Of a stretch of 64,000 bases of DNA, positions 23,101 to 34,940 are shown piece after piece. A program made the translations under genes and the position numbers. Location: positions 493,148 to 557,147 of the forward strand of contig CH002076.1 of assembly GCA_000149265.1 (NCBI GenBank), written 5' to 3'. This DNA is from Ciona savignyi. Lineage: Eukaryota > Chordata > Ascidiacea > Phlebobranchia > Cionidae. Positions within the stretch are counted from its first letter, which is position 1, and every line of letters starts with the position of its first letter. The notes beneath the pieces are model-generated. The model saw only the letters and a list, made by a program, of their open reading frames with translations. It did not search any database and was not told where the DNA came from.

Positions 23101-26100
23101 GGAATTTCCCATTGGCTTAGTACATAAGTTTCTGTTTTTACATATGTGGGTCATGTTATCTAACAATTCTTAAAGTGTTAATCCAATTTGACGAATCCTT
23201 GTTGAAGATGTCAGTGCAATGTTGCATGCTTGTCACAATCATGAGTCAGGAACATATCTTCGTTTTTAAGGGAGTTACCCTAAGTAAATGTTTTCTTTCT
23301 TTTAATTGACATAGGGTGGCTAACGATCCAGCATTCCACTAAATCTGATCAAAATTAGAGCAGCCGTTCAAACGCTATGACCCGAAAAGCTAATTTTTTA
23401 GAAAAATAACCGTTTTGGATTTTAACGTCTCAGGGGAATTCCCCTAGATTTATCACCCACAATTTTTTTACTGCGTATTTAGACCATGTTGTCTAACAAA
23501 TGACCAAGTTTTGTTACTATTCTATTATTCCTTTTGGTAGATGTCAAGGCGTTATGCCATGCCTGTCACAGTCATAAAGTGAGAACAAAATCTTTTTTTA
23601 GGGTATTTTCCTAGATAATTTTTTTATTTTTTCTAATTGTTAAATTAGTAGGTAATGCACTTACATTCCACGAAATCTGAATCAGATTGAAGCAGCCGTT
23701 CAAGCGCAATGCCCAAAAATGCTACTTTTTTTTAGAAAAAATACCGTTTTGGTGTTTAACGCCCCCGGGGAATTCCCCTGGATTTATCCCCCAAACTTTT
23801 GGTTTCTGTTCATCTAGACCATGTTGTGTAACAATAACCAAAGTTTAATTGCGATTTCATTTTTCCTTACCGGTAGATGTCGGGGCGACATGGCGTGCTT
23901 GTCACAATCATGATTTGAAAACAAAATGTTATTTTTTAGGGTATTTCCCTAGGTAATTTTTTTATTTCTTCCAAGTGTTAAATCAGTTACTAATGCACTT
24001 ACATTTTACCAAATCTGATTTAAATTGGAGCTGCCGTTCAAGCGCTATGCCCAAAAAAGCTAGTTTTTTAGAAAAAAATACCGTTTTGGTTTTTAACGTT
24101 CCAGGGGAATTCCCCTGGTTTTATCTCCCAAAATTTTAGTTTCTGTTCATCTAGAACATGTTGTCTAATAAATGGCAAAGTCTCATTGCGATTCCATTTT
24201 TCCTTCTGGTAGATGTCGGGGCGACATGCCATGCCTGTCAAGCGTTTGACGAAAAAAAAGAAAAAAAAAAAAAAAAGAAAAAAAAAAAACGGACAAAAAC
24301 AATATGTGTCCCAATTTTTCAAATGGGACCCATAATAACATAAACGCATAAAATGTTAAATAAAAGGTCGTCGCAGGGAACACGAGAGTCGACATACTAA
24401 AAATATAAGTCAAATACATATTATGTCGATGTAATATATAACATGTTAGACATAACCGAAAATTTCTAAAAGGTTATGAATTGTGGAATGAAAATTCAAA
24501 ATGGCGGCTTACCTATATGCATCCTCCGAACTGAGACGAAGATAATACATAACGTATGCAATAGCGACCGTAGCAGACCTTGACACTCCAGCCAAACAAT
24601 GTACCAAAACGCGCTCGTTCTTTGCTCGGACCGATTCTGTTAACGATAAAATGTTCAGCAGACTATACATTGCACAAATCCCAGAGCGATACCCACCACG
24701 CCGCGCTTAAATAACGTTGAAAACAAACCATTCTTAATTTTAAAATAAATATTACCAGTTAAAGACAGTGTACGCACTATATGGTTAAAAATTGTTGCAA
24801 TTTTATATATCAAACTTGTTGCGTATCCGAGGTTATAACGATATTTAATTACCTTCGGATAAATCATGTTTTTGGTAACAGAATACCATTACATTAAAAC
24901 CTATTAGACATGTTTCAAGTGAGATATCACGCAATGTCAAGTCGCTATAAAAAGGTTGAGACTTATCATCATCACCTCCCATCATAATATATTGCGTTAA
25001 TTATCTTCTTTAACTAACCAATAAACGCGACGGCCTCGTCCAAGTGGGGCGAGATTTTCTCCTGATAGTTGTCCCTGACCGATATCCGTCGGAAATGGTC
25101 GTCGTCGATGTTTTGTGGCCGGGCGCAAGTGCAACTCACGTTAAGCACGTTGGAAATCTTGTTGCCTTTCATTATTTCCTGCCATGACAGTCGATGTTAT
25201 GAGGTTTGCATCACCCACAAAAACTAAGGGGCAAATAAAACATCGCGGAAAAGTGATTTTTTTTCTAAAAGGACACTAAACAATCACACATTTCCAGAAC
25301 TGTGCTGTGTATTAAATATATATTTCAATCGGTTGGTCAAAATAGAAAATAATTAAAGTGGGAGTCAATACCATGGAATATCATATTCTGCAATATCTAC
25401 CACTGTTAACCATTTCCTGACCGTTTTAAACAGCCTAACGAATGTGTTACAAACAAATTCTGTACAGTTCCACCGATTGGTAGTTTACGAAGGTACGTCA
25501 GTTACTAAACTTGAAGTTCTTTGACTCCTAAACTAATGGCCCAAGTTCTCCCGCGGTGGAATCAAGGGAGGTGGTATCTAACTTAATTTACTTCGCATAT
25601 CTGTCGATGCTGCGACAGTAATAGAGAATTAAATTTCGAAGTGCGCCACTGTCTGACAAGTAAAACAGAATCGATCTTTTATTACATCATAATGATTGGC
25701 ATTTTCAGTCTGTAGCGATGGGTTATCGCAGGTAAAACGTGACCAGGGTCACAGTGACATCTGTTACATGCACTTTGCTGCTGTTATTATAGTATGCTGG
25801 GATAGGTGGACACATAATGTGCAGATGAAGAGCTTTTTTAAGTCGAATCAATTGAATAATAATATAGAAGAATAACTGTATACATAATTGATCGTCTGGC
25901 TCAAACTTTAATTTTAAAAATAAAGCAATCCAAATTTAATGGCAGACTTAGTGGTGGCACAGCCGTTTGTTGTTTCGGCGAATTGCAGTCGTAACGTGGT
26001 GTCATTTGCATAAAACGTGAATTTCCATTACCTGGTCCGATACGTCGTTTTGTGAGCCGAGAAAGAGATGCGGGAAGATGCTGGTTGCTCTCACGTTGCT

Positions 26101-26354
26101 GACTGACAAGCATGGTTGCGACAATGTCCCTCTGGAACCAGAGGTGCACGATGTGGACGTGGCGGGGGCGGCCGGGGCGGCTTGGGCACTCGGTGCCACC
26201 GGGAAACGTTGTTCACTGTTGGGGGTTGTCGAATGAAATTGCATCTCCGATGACTGTTTCTCTTTGTCGTTATTACTGTTGTTGTTACTGTTCGAATTGA
26301 GGCTGCTGTTGTCGTTCGGCATTGAGACACAGTGTTGTAAGTCGTGGAAGCCAA
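20194..26354 (-). CDS. Dual-specificity MAP-kinase phosphatase, DUSP8/DUSP16 type
   Basis: DUSP8/16 phosphatases dephosphorylate Thr and Tyr of JNK/p38 MAP kinases. Exons on the minus strand: 26032-26354 (first Met in frame at 26322, probably internal), 25019-25178, 24513-24636, 20194-21700; phases agree and give 693 residues from that Met. The subfamily linker SQPCLSVSNVRATSIFPHLF leads into LGSQNDV. The catalytic domain shows the acid Asp in SVRDNYQEK, the signature VHCLAGVSRSATVAIAYVM (Cys nucleophile, Arg), and EKRPTISPNFNFLGQL. A long Ser/Pro-rich, probably disordered tail of about 450 residues follows. The residues before Met 26322 (GFHDLQHC) resemble the end of the N-terminal rhodanese/MAPK-docking domain, so more exons should lie upstream; weak candidates are listed separately. 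Intron 3 (between 21700 and 24513) carries a tandem array. High GC in the last exon contrasts with its surroundings. Confidence 0.9.
22800..23033. repeat. Solo copy of SINE companion module
   Basis: TGTTTCTGCAAGCATAAACG and TATCAAACCAAACTTCTTCT match the module beside SINEs at 16.7, 39.6 and 63.7 kb. It lies in the last intron of the phosphatase gene, directly before the tandem array. Confidence 0.5.
23034..24245. repeat. Tandem array, 334-337 bp unit, about 3.6 copies
   Basis: Four successive diverged units in the last phosphatase intron. The marker word GGGGAATTYCCC occurs at 23099, 23433, 23767 and 24104, giving spacings of 334, 334 and 337. Other unit markers in the same order are GTTCAAGCGCTATG, CCGTTTTGG, TTTATC.CCCA, AGACCATGTTGTCTAAC, GGTAGATGTCGGGGCGACAT and CTTGTCACAATCATGA. 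The fourth unit stops at GCCTGTCAAGCG and runs into an A-rich tract (24246-24295). Confidence 0.9.
24246..24295. repeat. A-rich low-complexity tract
   Basis: Nearly uninterrupted A/G-poor poly(A)-like run at the broken end of the tandem array, possibly a retroposed poly(A) tail or slippage tract. Confidence 0.8.
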
Positions 26355-29300
26355 CTGTAATAATGAAAGAGGCAATTAGCAAAACATTTTATAGACCACA
26401 AATAAAGCAATACTCAAGAATAGTTATTACATATCCAATGTAAATCAGGCGTAAAATAGTGCCTTTCTGTTATAAAATAATCAAAACAATACGGTTCGCT
26501 CTGTTTGTTATTTTAAGTGTGGGAGGAAGTGACAAAAATAGGACGAGGTTCGGTGGAATATGCGCACAGTGCGACAGAGCTCGTGGTCGTATGTGTATCA
26601 TTTTTAAAAAGGCTGATCTTACGTCAAAGCAAGGCCGGTGTCAAAGACAAAACCTCAATGACGTAGATAGAGCAACATGAATTATGCATCGAGGCGCATG
26701 GGCCGTTAGTTAGCGCCGTATTTTGTTAAAACTGTACCTCGGCCCCATTAAAAAAAACTGACAAAATCTACATGTGACGTAACGTTTAACACTAAGGTAT
26801 TTTATATTTAAATATTTGCCGAAACTAATATAATTTCGACTTTTATTGTGGGTTCACTTCTTGTGCATCGTCTCATAGGCCTGATTAGCACAAACCGATA
26901 GGTTTCGTCGAATATGGGAAATAAAAACTCGTCAAAACTATCACACCGCTTCTATATACAGTTTATACTAAAGCTTCGCCTGAATGTTGTTACTGTTGCG
27001 TTGATGCGATAAACAGGCGAGGAGTGCGCCCGTGGTACCAGGAATAGCGCGCTATCAATGCAGTCAAGTAGCACTTGAAACGCTGCAGCTACAAAAAGCT
27101 TTGCATAATTAAGCCGATGATTTAAATGCATATAAGGCAATTTTTAATCGGCAATTAAAACCATAGCGCTCTTGGTGCTAAAAAGAGAAATCATGTGCGT
27201 TATTTGTGTGTTTTGTATACGAGCTTACATGCTTGTCCCGAGGATATAAAAAATGCACGGCGTCTCATCACCGAATAATGAATCGGGGAATTTTATGAAG
27301 CGTTTCTGAAGCCGACGATTATTTGTATTCAATCGCAGAAGCATTTAAGATTTAGCTCTGGCAATTTCATAAATGTGATTAGCCTCGTATCGTCACAGAT
27401 TTAAATTGCATTTTTGACACAAGAGCGGCTTTAAGTGGATCGAAGTCGTCAGTGGAAAAGTACCACTCAACCGCCAGTGCAGTGAAGCGTGACGCCACGT
27501 GGTTTGGCACAACGAATGCAAAGTTTAGATGCTCGAGTTTTGGGACTCATGATAAGGAGGAACTTTTAAGTTGTAAAACACAAGGGACCTGCTTAGTTAT
27601 GAGCCAGTAAAACCTTCCGTGGTTAAAACAGCAACAACAAAAGCCACATTTGGATAAGCGTTGTAACAGCCACAGTTAAGGATGTGATGGTATTTATTGG
27701 ACGAGGAATCATCCTAAACGGCGGAAGTGCGGTGTCACTTGTCAACATATGCACTTATACATTTTACACTAGCATTATTTTCATCGTGATGCGAGTAGCA
27801 TATAGTACACGCAACAAGGAAAATAGTGAGATCAAAATTATTTTGGTCAATACAAAAAAATTATGTCCCAACAGTCTTGAAAAGAGCATATTTTTAGCTG
27901 GGCGCTTCTCTTTGCTGAGAAAAGCGCTGCAAAGCCGCAAGTAAAATGACAAATAACGGGTTGACGTCATTCGGAATTTTGTTATTTGTTTTCGTTTCCA
28001 TTTTGCAGTCGCTCCGTGACGTAAGAGAAAAAACAGGTTTATAAGTATAATTTTAATACGCTCAAACAAGCCGTATTGCAGTATCTTGATTGCTCTAAAA
28101 TTAGCACAGCAAAATTTGCGCAGTTGCCTTACGTAATCAAGATCCGAGTTTGGTCTCCACATTACGGATTGAGAAAAGTCACATCGGCATGGCGGATGGC
28201 GCCGCGTGTGTCTCGAATGTTTTGCGCAAAATAACCTAAACCTGATGAGTTGATGCTAAATATTTATAGAAGTTTTTTAACTTTAAAGTAACCTTAAAAT
28301 AAAAATAAAACTAACTAGAATTTTAAATACGGTAGGTTTTGTTGCAAGTTTTCTTTGATTTATTACGCGTTTGTATTATATTTACTAATTGTTTACGACT
28401 TTCCAGTTGCGCGAAGTCTATAGTTATACCCGTCATTGGCGTTTTAAATAACTCCATTCGAATGTAGCACATCACATAAAAGACTACCAATGACGACATA
28501 AAGCGTACTATTACATCACACGGGTTATTATTCAACATCGCTGGACCGACGGGTGTTAAAAATATCCCGTCGTCGTGAAATGTTCCACTGGCACGCACTC
28601 CTCAACACGGCTGCTTGGGAATCAAAAAACAACAAAACTTTAAAATACTGTGAAAAATTACCCTGGGCTGTAACAACCAATTCGCTGAATCTTTAAGACG
28701 CCAACTTACGTACTCATATTAAACACAGTAATACCCGTAATCTTGGGAAGTATAAACGCTATAACCATAATATTTGTACACTTAGATTCAACAAGCTGTG
28801 TTACGCTACACTTACCTAAACGATAGAATGTTAATTTCGTTAAATATGAAACTATATATGGTTCCGATATTTTTTTACAATGTTTTACAGACGCTTGATC
28901 TCGACGCTTGAGTATGACGTAACTGGTACCAAACGGTACATTTACAATCAACTATCATCGGTAAACAGTCTCAATATATTCAAAGATATCAATTACATAT
29001 AGCTGATAACATAATACTTGTCCATATCAATGAAAAACGTGTAATTCGGGCCCTGATTAGTCAGCGATAGGAAAGTCGCTGTATTTTTTAAAATAGAAAT
29101 AAAGTAATTAAATAATTTAAGTTATGTTATATGAAGACGGGTTGTATTACCGTGAGAAATTTCAGTGGGCGAGTGGTTGGCCCCATAGACAAGTCATGTG
29201 AGGCGGAGTAATGATGAGTAAATATATGAATCAACAGTTTCGCATTTAAATCAAGTTTAGGCAGAAATAGATTGAGGTAAATTAGGTGTTGGCTTAAAAA

Positions 29301-32300
29301 GAGAGCGTATCAAATATTCATTACAATTCCGTTAAAGCGGTTTGTCTGCATTTACTGTCGCAACCCATAATACATTTAGATGTCATAAAACATTGTGGTA
29401 AGCCACTAAAATAGGGGACGATATAAGGGGAAATCTGTCTCGTATGAACGCAGAACATTTACCATCAATATTTTATGGCATTTTGAACTGAAATGACGTC
29501 ATTTCTTCGGCGAAAAAACGATTGTTTTAACTGGTTCGGGGAAGCAAACGTGTTGGTGAGAAGCGATAGCAGTTTGCGGGCTTCTTTTTAAAACATTGTG
29601 CAATGTTTCTCAGAACAGACGTGATAAAGATAAGGAAAATAAGCATCTGACCGATGCGCATGACAAATAGTCCCGCGAGCCATACAAATCGTTTATTAGT
29701 AGAAAAAATGTAAATTAGCATAGACCCGCTCCAATTCGAGGCGTTCTCTTGAAACTTCGCGTTTCTTGCAGCGCTGCAGTAGTTACAAACGAGGATCGAT
29801 CATATTGCTTTAATGACGTCACAAATACATGATCTTGGGAGGTCCGGTGATTATGTCACGTGATGTAATACTGAAATTTCAGTACGTATGCTCTTAACAG
29901 ATGTTATACATATTGTTGTCATAAGAAGTTTAAATGGACATGTTACTCAGTGGAAGAGGGAAGTTTTCCAAAAGGGTCAATGTTTACCAAACGTGATTCA
30001 TTCTTTTATCTGAATCTTAATGTGGGTTGAATTGACCACAATCATAACTGGCCGAGGTAGTGAATGACTAAGCGTGTCGCAGACTAATTCGGGAACAAAA
30101 AAATAGGTAACAATCTTTTTTTCATTATTACATTGCCAAGAATTATTTCCTATGTTGGCGCTCTTAGTGGTCGCACGATTACCTCATTAATTTGCGGGAA
30201 TTAATTTAGTTATGTAATTCCTCGGATTAGCAACAAGTATGCAAGGAACGTTCAAGTACATAGCATCTTTGGTTCTTTGATTCAGCGAATACTATATATG
30301 GTTAAGCCATGCTAAATATACTAACACACAAACAAGGCAGTCAAACGTGAAGTGCGCGGTGGCTTGGCAACCACAGCGCCTTTTTAGGCGAAAGTTGCGG
30401 ACCGCACCGAAAAAAAAAACGATTTTGGGTGGTAAAAGCGATACTGCTTGGAAAAGAGAACGTTTTTTAGTCGAAAGCTTTCTCTCCGAAGACGAAGATG
30501 ACGTAATCATTTGATAACGTCGATCGCGTGCGAGCTGGCGGTCCTGACTCACGGTCGCTTCGCCTGGGGCTATGGTGACTAGTCAGTGGGATATGCTTCT
30601 TACCGTACACCGACTGGTGTTACAATCATGGCGAAAACAGAACTTCTCGTTCGGCGATAGAGAGAGTCTCCTTTACCCGTCACAATGCCGCCATTGTTGA
30701 GCCATAAACGAGGACATTGTTGTCAGCGCCGCTAATTATAACTTCAAATCGAAAACACACGTCCGAGAACCTTAACGCGATAATCCGTCGCGTTTGTTTG
30801 TAATTAAGTTATTACGGGTGCTTTCTACAACAAATCCAATCGCACAACGCTATGTTGGTAATATTGCGAAAGGTAATTGAGCGTTGCTGAACTGATTAGT
30901 AACCCAGCAGCTGCCACGCTGCACATAGAGTCTGACCGAATCGCGCAATTTATAAATAACACGAGTGTGGTCGTAGCGATTACATAAGCCAGCTATAAAA
31001 ATGAATCTGACACCGCCCGTCAGTCAACAAGAATTTTTAATATGATTTTTACACAGCGAAAATGGCAGAACACCATAGAAAGGTGGCTCGCTGTTGATCA
31101 GGTTTTAGTATTTGATTACACAACTTATAAACATGTTAAGCGTGAAAACGTTTTAATGCAGTTGCACGGAGTCACAATGTTTTACCGAATCAATATACAA
31201 AGCGACAAAAGGAAATCTCCTTATCCTTATATCGCCAAGCGATCAAAGTACAATTCAAATTCTTGTGACATAACCCAGCTTTCCGAGGACTTTTGAGTAA
31301 ATTGCTTCCGTTTTATTAGATGCCTTGTGAATGAAAGCAAGTAACATATTTTACTCGATGTCGATTGCTATATATCTGTGCCAAAGTAGGCTTAATCACT
31401 TTGTTTTGTCGGTGGAGTAGCGACAATCGCTGGCATCGACAGGTCTGCTGAAGTATAAATACAACGCACAGTCCTGGCTTCGCGTATTCTATGACGTCAT
31501 AGCGCGAACAACCGCATCTCTCGCCAGACTTCGGTCAAATGACGTAAACACGAGCGACACAGGCTGACGCATTATGTAAGTCAACCAAACGAGCCAACTG
31601 TAAAGTGGCTCGCTGTCGACACGTCTGTACAAACAGGTGGTCGCGAATTAAATAACTAAGTTGAGATCGCACTCGCGTGTTTATTGCTGTATAAATACTT
31701 GATTAAAATGACCCACCGAAGCCACTTGCTTATGGATAATAACTTTTCACAAACTCATTTAATCATTTTTATACTAAAGCATCTCGCAGTAAAAAACTTA
31801 TTTATGTAAAATTAAATTTTACAGTCCAGTTGTAAAAATGTAAAAACGCCTGCAGAGACCTGGAAAATAAAAATTCAGTTGTTGGAAAATTGCCACCTCG
31901 TTATTACGTCATTGCTTTAATTCGAGCAGTTCGGATTAGATCAGTTGATTATATTTGTTGTTTAATTTAAATTCAGGCGATGACGTATTTTTTGCGCGAG
32001 TTAATACCTGAAAAGCCCTGTCATTCTATACAAAGCAACGAGCACAAAAGCACAGTGCTTTGGAGCAAATACGAAATACAAGCTCGTGGTATTTTGACCG
32101 CTGGCTCGACCAACGCATAGTTAACTGTATTGAGGGCGAGCCAAGAGAACGCCATATCGCCCACTGTGCCTATGGTTACGATTCAATACGCGTCTTAAAA
32201 ATAAACGTCATGACACGTGGAATTGTGACGACATACAACAACTATATTAATGAGATATTACAAATCTAGTAAAACAAGATATACTTAAAGCCCTTGGAAG

Positions 32301-32408
32301 TTAAGATACATTTAAAAAAGGAGTTATAAGTCGTTAGAATCCCTTAAAAAGATAAGCATACTCTAATTTAAATAACTCTAATAACAAGACTATGCAGATG
32401 ACGTTTAC
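26355..32408. other. Upstream region of the phosphatase gene, no confident exon
   Basis: Intergenic or large 5' intron. Short frames such as 27764-28162, 28323-28598, 30292-30552 and 31042-31296 resemble no known protein. The region is remarkable for its density of CRE/ATF-type sites. One weak rhodanese-like exon candidate lies at about 26956-27078. Confidence 0.45.
26967..27080 (-). other. Weak candidate 5' exon of the phosphatase (rhodanese-like)
   Basis: On the minus strand a 3' splice site (GTAGCTGCAG) precedes an open frame reading FQVLLDCIDSALFL, then a segment with INATVTTFRRSF, before a possible GTATAA donor. LLDC and the IN..RR block resemble the docking half of DUSP rhodanese domains (LLxDCR, xVNxxxxxxxRRR), and the phases fit both the candidate exon at 32409-32512 and the exon at 26354. 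The similarity is thin and the second half of the domain is missing, so this is a hypothesis only. Confidence 0.22.
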
Positions 32409-32955
32409 CTGGTCGCTTTTTAAATTTGCGTGCTTCGATAGAAGAAGGAAGAGACAGATTTCTAGATACAGGCATGCTTTGTGAGCTTGAACTGCTGAGT
32501 GGTAAGTTTCTTCTGTCTTGATCAGTAATATATTATCATTTCCGAAGAAGCACCACTGTTGTCGGCAGTGCACTACCCTGGATTTCAAAGTGCAAAACTA
32601 CTGAAAGAACTGCGGGAGGCGTGGTTGTTTCTGCACCAAAGATACTTCGTTACAACTGGTTCGTAATGTAAAAACAGATGTTGACATTCATTTAAACCTT
32701 TCAAGTACAGTACTACGTTTTTCAAAGTATCTATAAGAGCAAAATGCCTAGCCTATTCCTGTTGATGAGCCTGCTCGATTGAGTAACACGAATTACGTAT
32801 TGGCCCTCTGTGCTGTACTATTCGTTTTTCTTCTGAAGCGATGACGTATTCTCTCTCATGTAGTTTGCTCATGTGCTCTAAAGAGCAAATAGTGTTTCTT
32901 TTATGCGCAAAGGAACGCGCAGAGTGAGGGCAAATACCAAAAAGCATTACGTCAT
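27962..32955. promoter_or_regulatory. Cluster of CRE/ATF-type bZIP sites
   Basis: Full palindromes TGACGTCA occur at 27962, 29494, 29814 and 31492, with a further one at 35736. Eight-base variants TGACGTAA/TTACGTCA occur at 28017, 28915, 30499, 31540, 31904, 32948 and 35772, and TGACGTAT at 31981 and 32842. This is the consensus for CREB/ATF-family dimers. The cluster lies 5' of the minus-strand phosphatase; which gene it serves is inference. Confidence 0.5.
32409..32512 (-). other. Candidate first coding exon, possibly of the phosphatase
   Basis: Minus-strand frame bounded by a plausible acceptor (CAAGACAG) and donor (CCAG|GTAAACG). From an internal ATG it encodes MPVSRNLSLPSSIEARKFKK then RPG. 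The Ser-rich then basic composition looks coding, and the exon ends in phase 1, which fits the candidate exon at 27080. No family match is recognised. Confidence 0.3.
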
Positions 32956-33458
32956 TCGAAATGCGGTAATATATTTTTTCTTTGCGGTTCTCTCACTCTA
33001 TTAAACGAGCAGTCGCTGGATCACCGCTAATTAATCATAATTAAACAAAACTGTGAGTTTAAGTGACTAACACTCATACGTAAGTTTGCAATGCCTTCAT
33101 AAATGTTTGTTGTTTTATTCCCCTTTCCAGTCAATAGTACTATGGGGCTTTTACATTTGAAAACTGAAAAAATAGTTCATTCTGTCAAAATTATCAAAAT
33201 GCAGATGTTTGTAAACCGTTAAATAACAATACAATCTTAAAAACCATAAGCCATGCTTAAAAGTTGCTTAATCAATAAATGTCCATACACTAAACACTGA
33301 GTCCTATTTTAACTACAGTGGATGTCAGCAGCACTTTAAGGGACTTTAAACGTTTATTTTAACCCTGCATTCCTAGCTAATTGATAAGATATAACGATTT
33401 CTCTCTAATACAATATATTACCCTCGACTTGTTGCACCAGACAGTTAGCAGTCACGTG
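32600..33458. other. Non-coding, nothing recognised
   Basis: AT-rich sequence without a supported exon. It contains a TTACGTCA site at 32948 and otherwise nothing I can name. Confidence 0.4.
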
Positions 33459-33941
33459 CAGGGTTGCCAGACGGAAAATCTGCCTTACGGCCAAACTGTG
33501 TTTGCTTTACGGCCAAAATTCGGCCAAATTGTATCAAGTACAAAATAAACCATTTAATTTAGCCAATTGGGCTATTTATCTCTATATTTGTTCAAAAATT
33601 GTATAATTTTAATTTCCTCCAGATTTGTTGAACCCATTCAAATACTATATAGGAATGCCGACCGTTATTATTTTATTTCCAAACGTCATAATCAGCTTTG
33701 TGATTTAGTGAATAAGACATTTGATATTATTAATTTATTTCCATATATATTTTTTCCCTTTATTTCTACTGTAGCGTAAAAATAATATGACGTTTTGGCA
33801 AAAAACTTGACAATATGCTTATACGGCCAAATTCGGCCAGATTTTTCCGCACGGCCAAACTATTTTTTTCGCGTCCGAAGCAATTTTGGTACGGCCAAAT
33901 TTCTGAAATTTGGCCGTGAAAAAGGCCAAATGGCAACCCTG
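33459..33941. mobile_element. hAT-type MITE with perfect 8-bp target duplication
   Basis: The 483-bp element begins CAGGGTTGCCA and ends TGGCAACCCTG. Both flanks carry GTCACGTG (33451-33458 and 33942-33949). The interior repeats ACGGCCAAA / TTTGGCCGT several times near both ends, giving subterminal inverted repeats. The frame 33567-33779 inside it is not a transposase. Confidence 0.95.
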
Positions 33942-34432
33942 GTCACGTGGTATTTATTCAACTCTTGCGCAATCTGATATTTGCTTACTATTATACTTTA
34001 TCTGTTTGCTGAGTTGCCTTTAAAGTGTTTTACGTTTTCAAGGGTGTTTTGAATTCCGCTTCTTTTCTTAGAAAAAACTTTCACACACACTGTTGGCTCC
34101 ACACTTCTTCTATAACTCGTCTGTATTATCACTTTTGTGTTACCGGGAAAAGAAACCCGATGACTAGTGTACGAATGTCTCATGTATGAATCATCAAAGT
34201 TGTGACCATGTGATGCAATATGATGTAGGCATATTTATTTGATTTCACGTAGTCAAATATTTCCGTAGTAGGTTATTCACACAATATAGCGTAGAAAAAA
34301 TACATGGTGTAGATGTACATGCGGTCAAGCACCATTTTAATAACTTTGAACGCTCAAGAAATAAGTCGAATAAAGGTTCTCGAAATCCTGTGGAATATTA
34401 TGTTTGAGAGAACAGAAGGTTTAAGAAAATAA

Positions 34433-34454
34433 TGGAGGTGCCGGGTATCGATCC

Positions 34455-34489
<35 letters not shown>

Positions 34490-34505
34490 TCTGAGCTACA
34501 CCCCC
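34433..34505 (-). tRNA. tRNA-Ala(AGC)
   Basis: The 73-nt gene on the minus strand folds as a full cloverleaf. The acceptor stem GGGGGTG/CACCTCC contains the G3:U70 wobble pair that alanyl-tRNA synthetase requires. The A box is TAGCTCAGATGGTAGAG, the anticodon stem-loop GCGCTTAGCATGCGC has AGC as anticodon (34470-34472), and the B box is GGGATCGATACCC. Discriminator base A; CCA is not encoded beyond it. Confidence 0.96.
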
Positions 34506-34796
34506 GACGATTCAATAAATGTTGAAATGGGCTACCTAACAGTGGGATAGTTTAAACCAGTATTAATCTTTGGCAGGCTGGTTTGTTTTACTGACTTATA
34601 AATACAAAAATCACTAAAGCATTAAATTAATATTTATTCACAGAAGACAACTCTGTCGAGTAACGCAATTCAACGTCTGAAGTTTTAACCTTAGTTTGTT
34701 TGCTTGTTCGCATCATTAAAAGTCGTTTAAGAAGGGATATAGAGAACACATAGTAATAACAGTAATATGTTTTAAGTTTGTATTAATGTTTTTAAC

Positions 34797-34940
34797 ATGC
34801 TGTTAGCTTAATTGGTAAGAGCATGTGTGGTTTGTAGACGAAAGTAACCGGCCGGTTGCAAGACGGTAGTGTCCCGGACAAGACAATACGCGGACATCGC
34901 ACGAACCCACTGGATTAATCGGTTCTGCTAAAATAAAAAA
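34797..34940 (+). mobile_element. Diverged SINE remnant with tRNA-like head
   Basis: TTAGCTTAATTGGTAAGAGCA resembles an A box, but no acceptor stem or B box forms. GGTTGCAAGACGGTAGTGTCC, ACAAGACA and CCACTGGATTAATCGGTTCT follow the order of the local SINE family. Confidence 0.45.

Noticed and set aside
27365..27550. Minus-strand frame of about 58 codons without Met, considered as a phosphatase exon
   Set aside because: No recognisable rhodanese motif, in-frame end without a good donor; treated as chance.
27764..28162. 132-residue minus-strand open frame
   Set aside because: Composition is AT-driven hydrophobic/basic, no family resemblance, no flanking splice logic.
33567..33779. 70-residue plus-strand frame
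   Set aside because: Lies wholly inside a hAT-type MITE and resembles no transposase.
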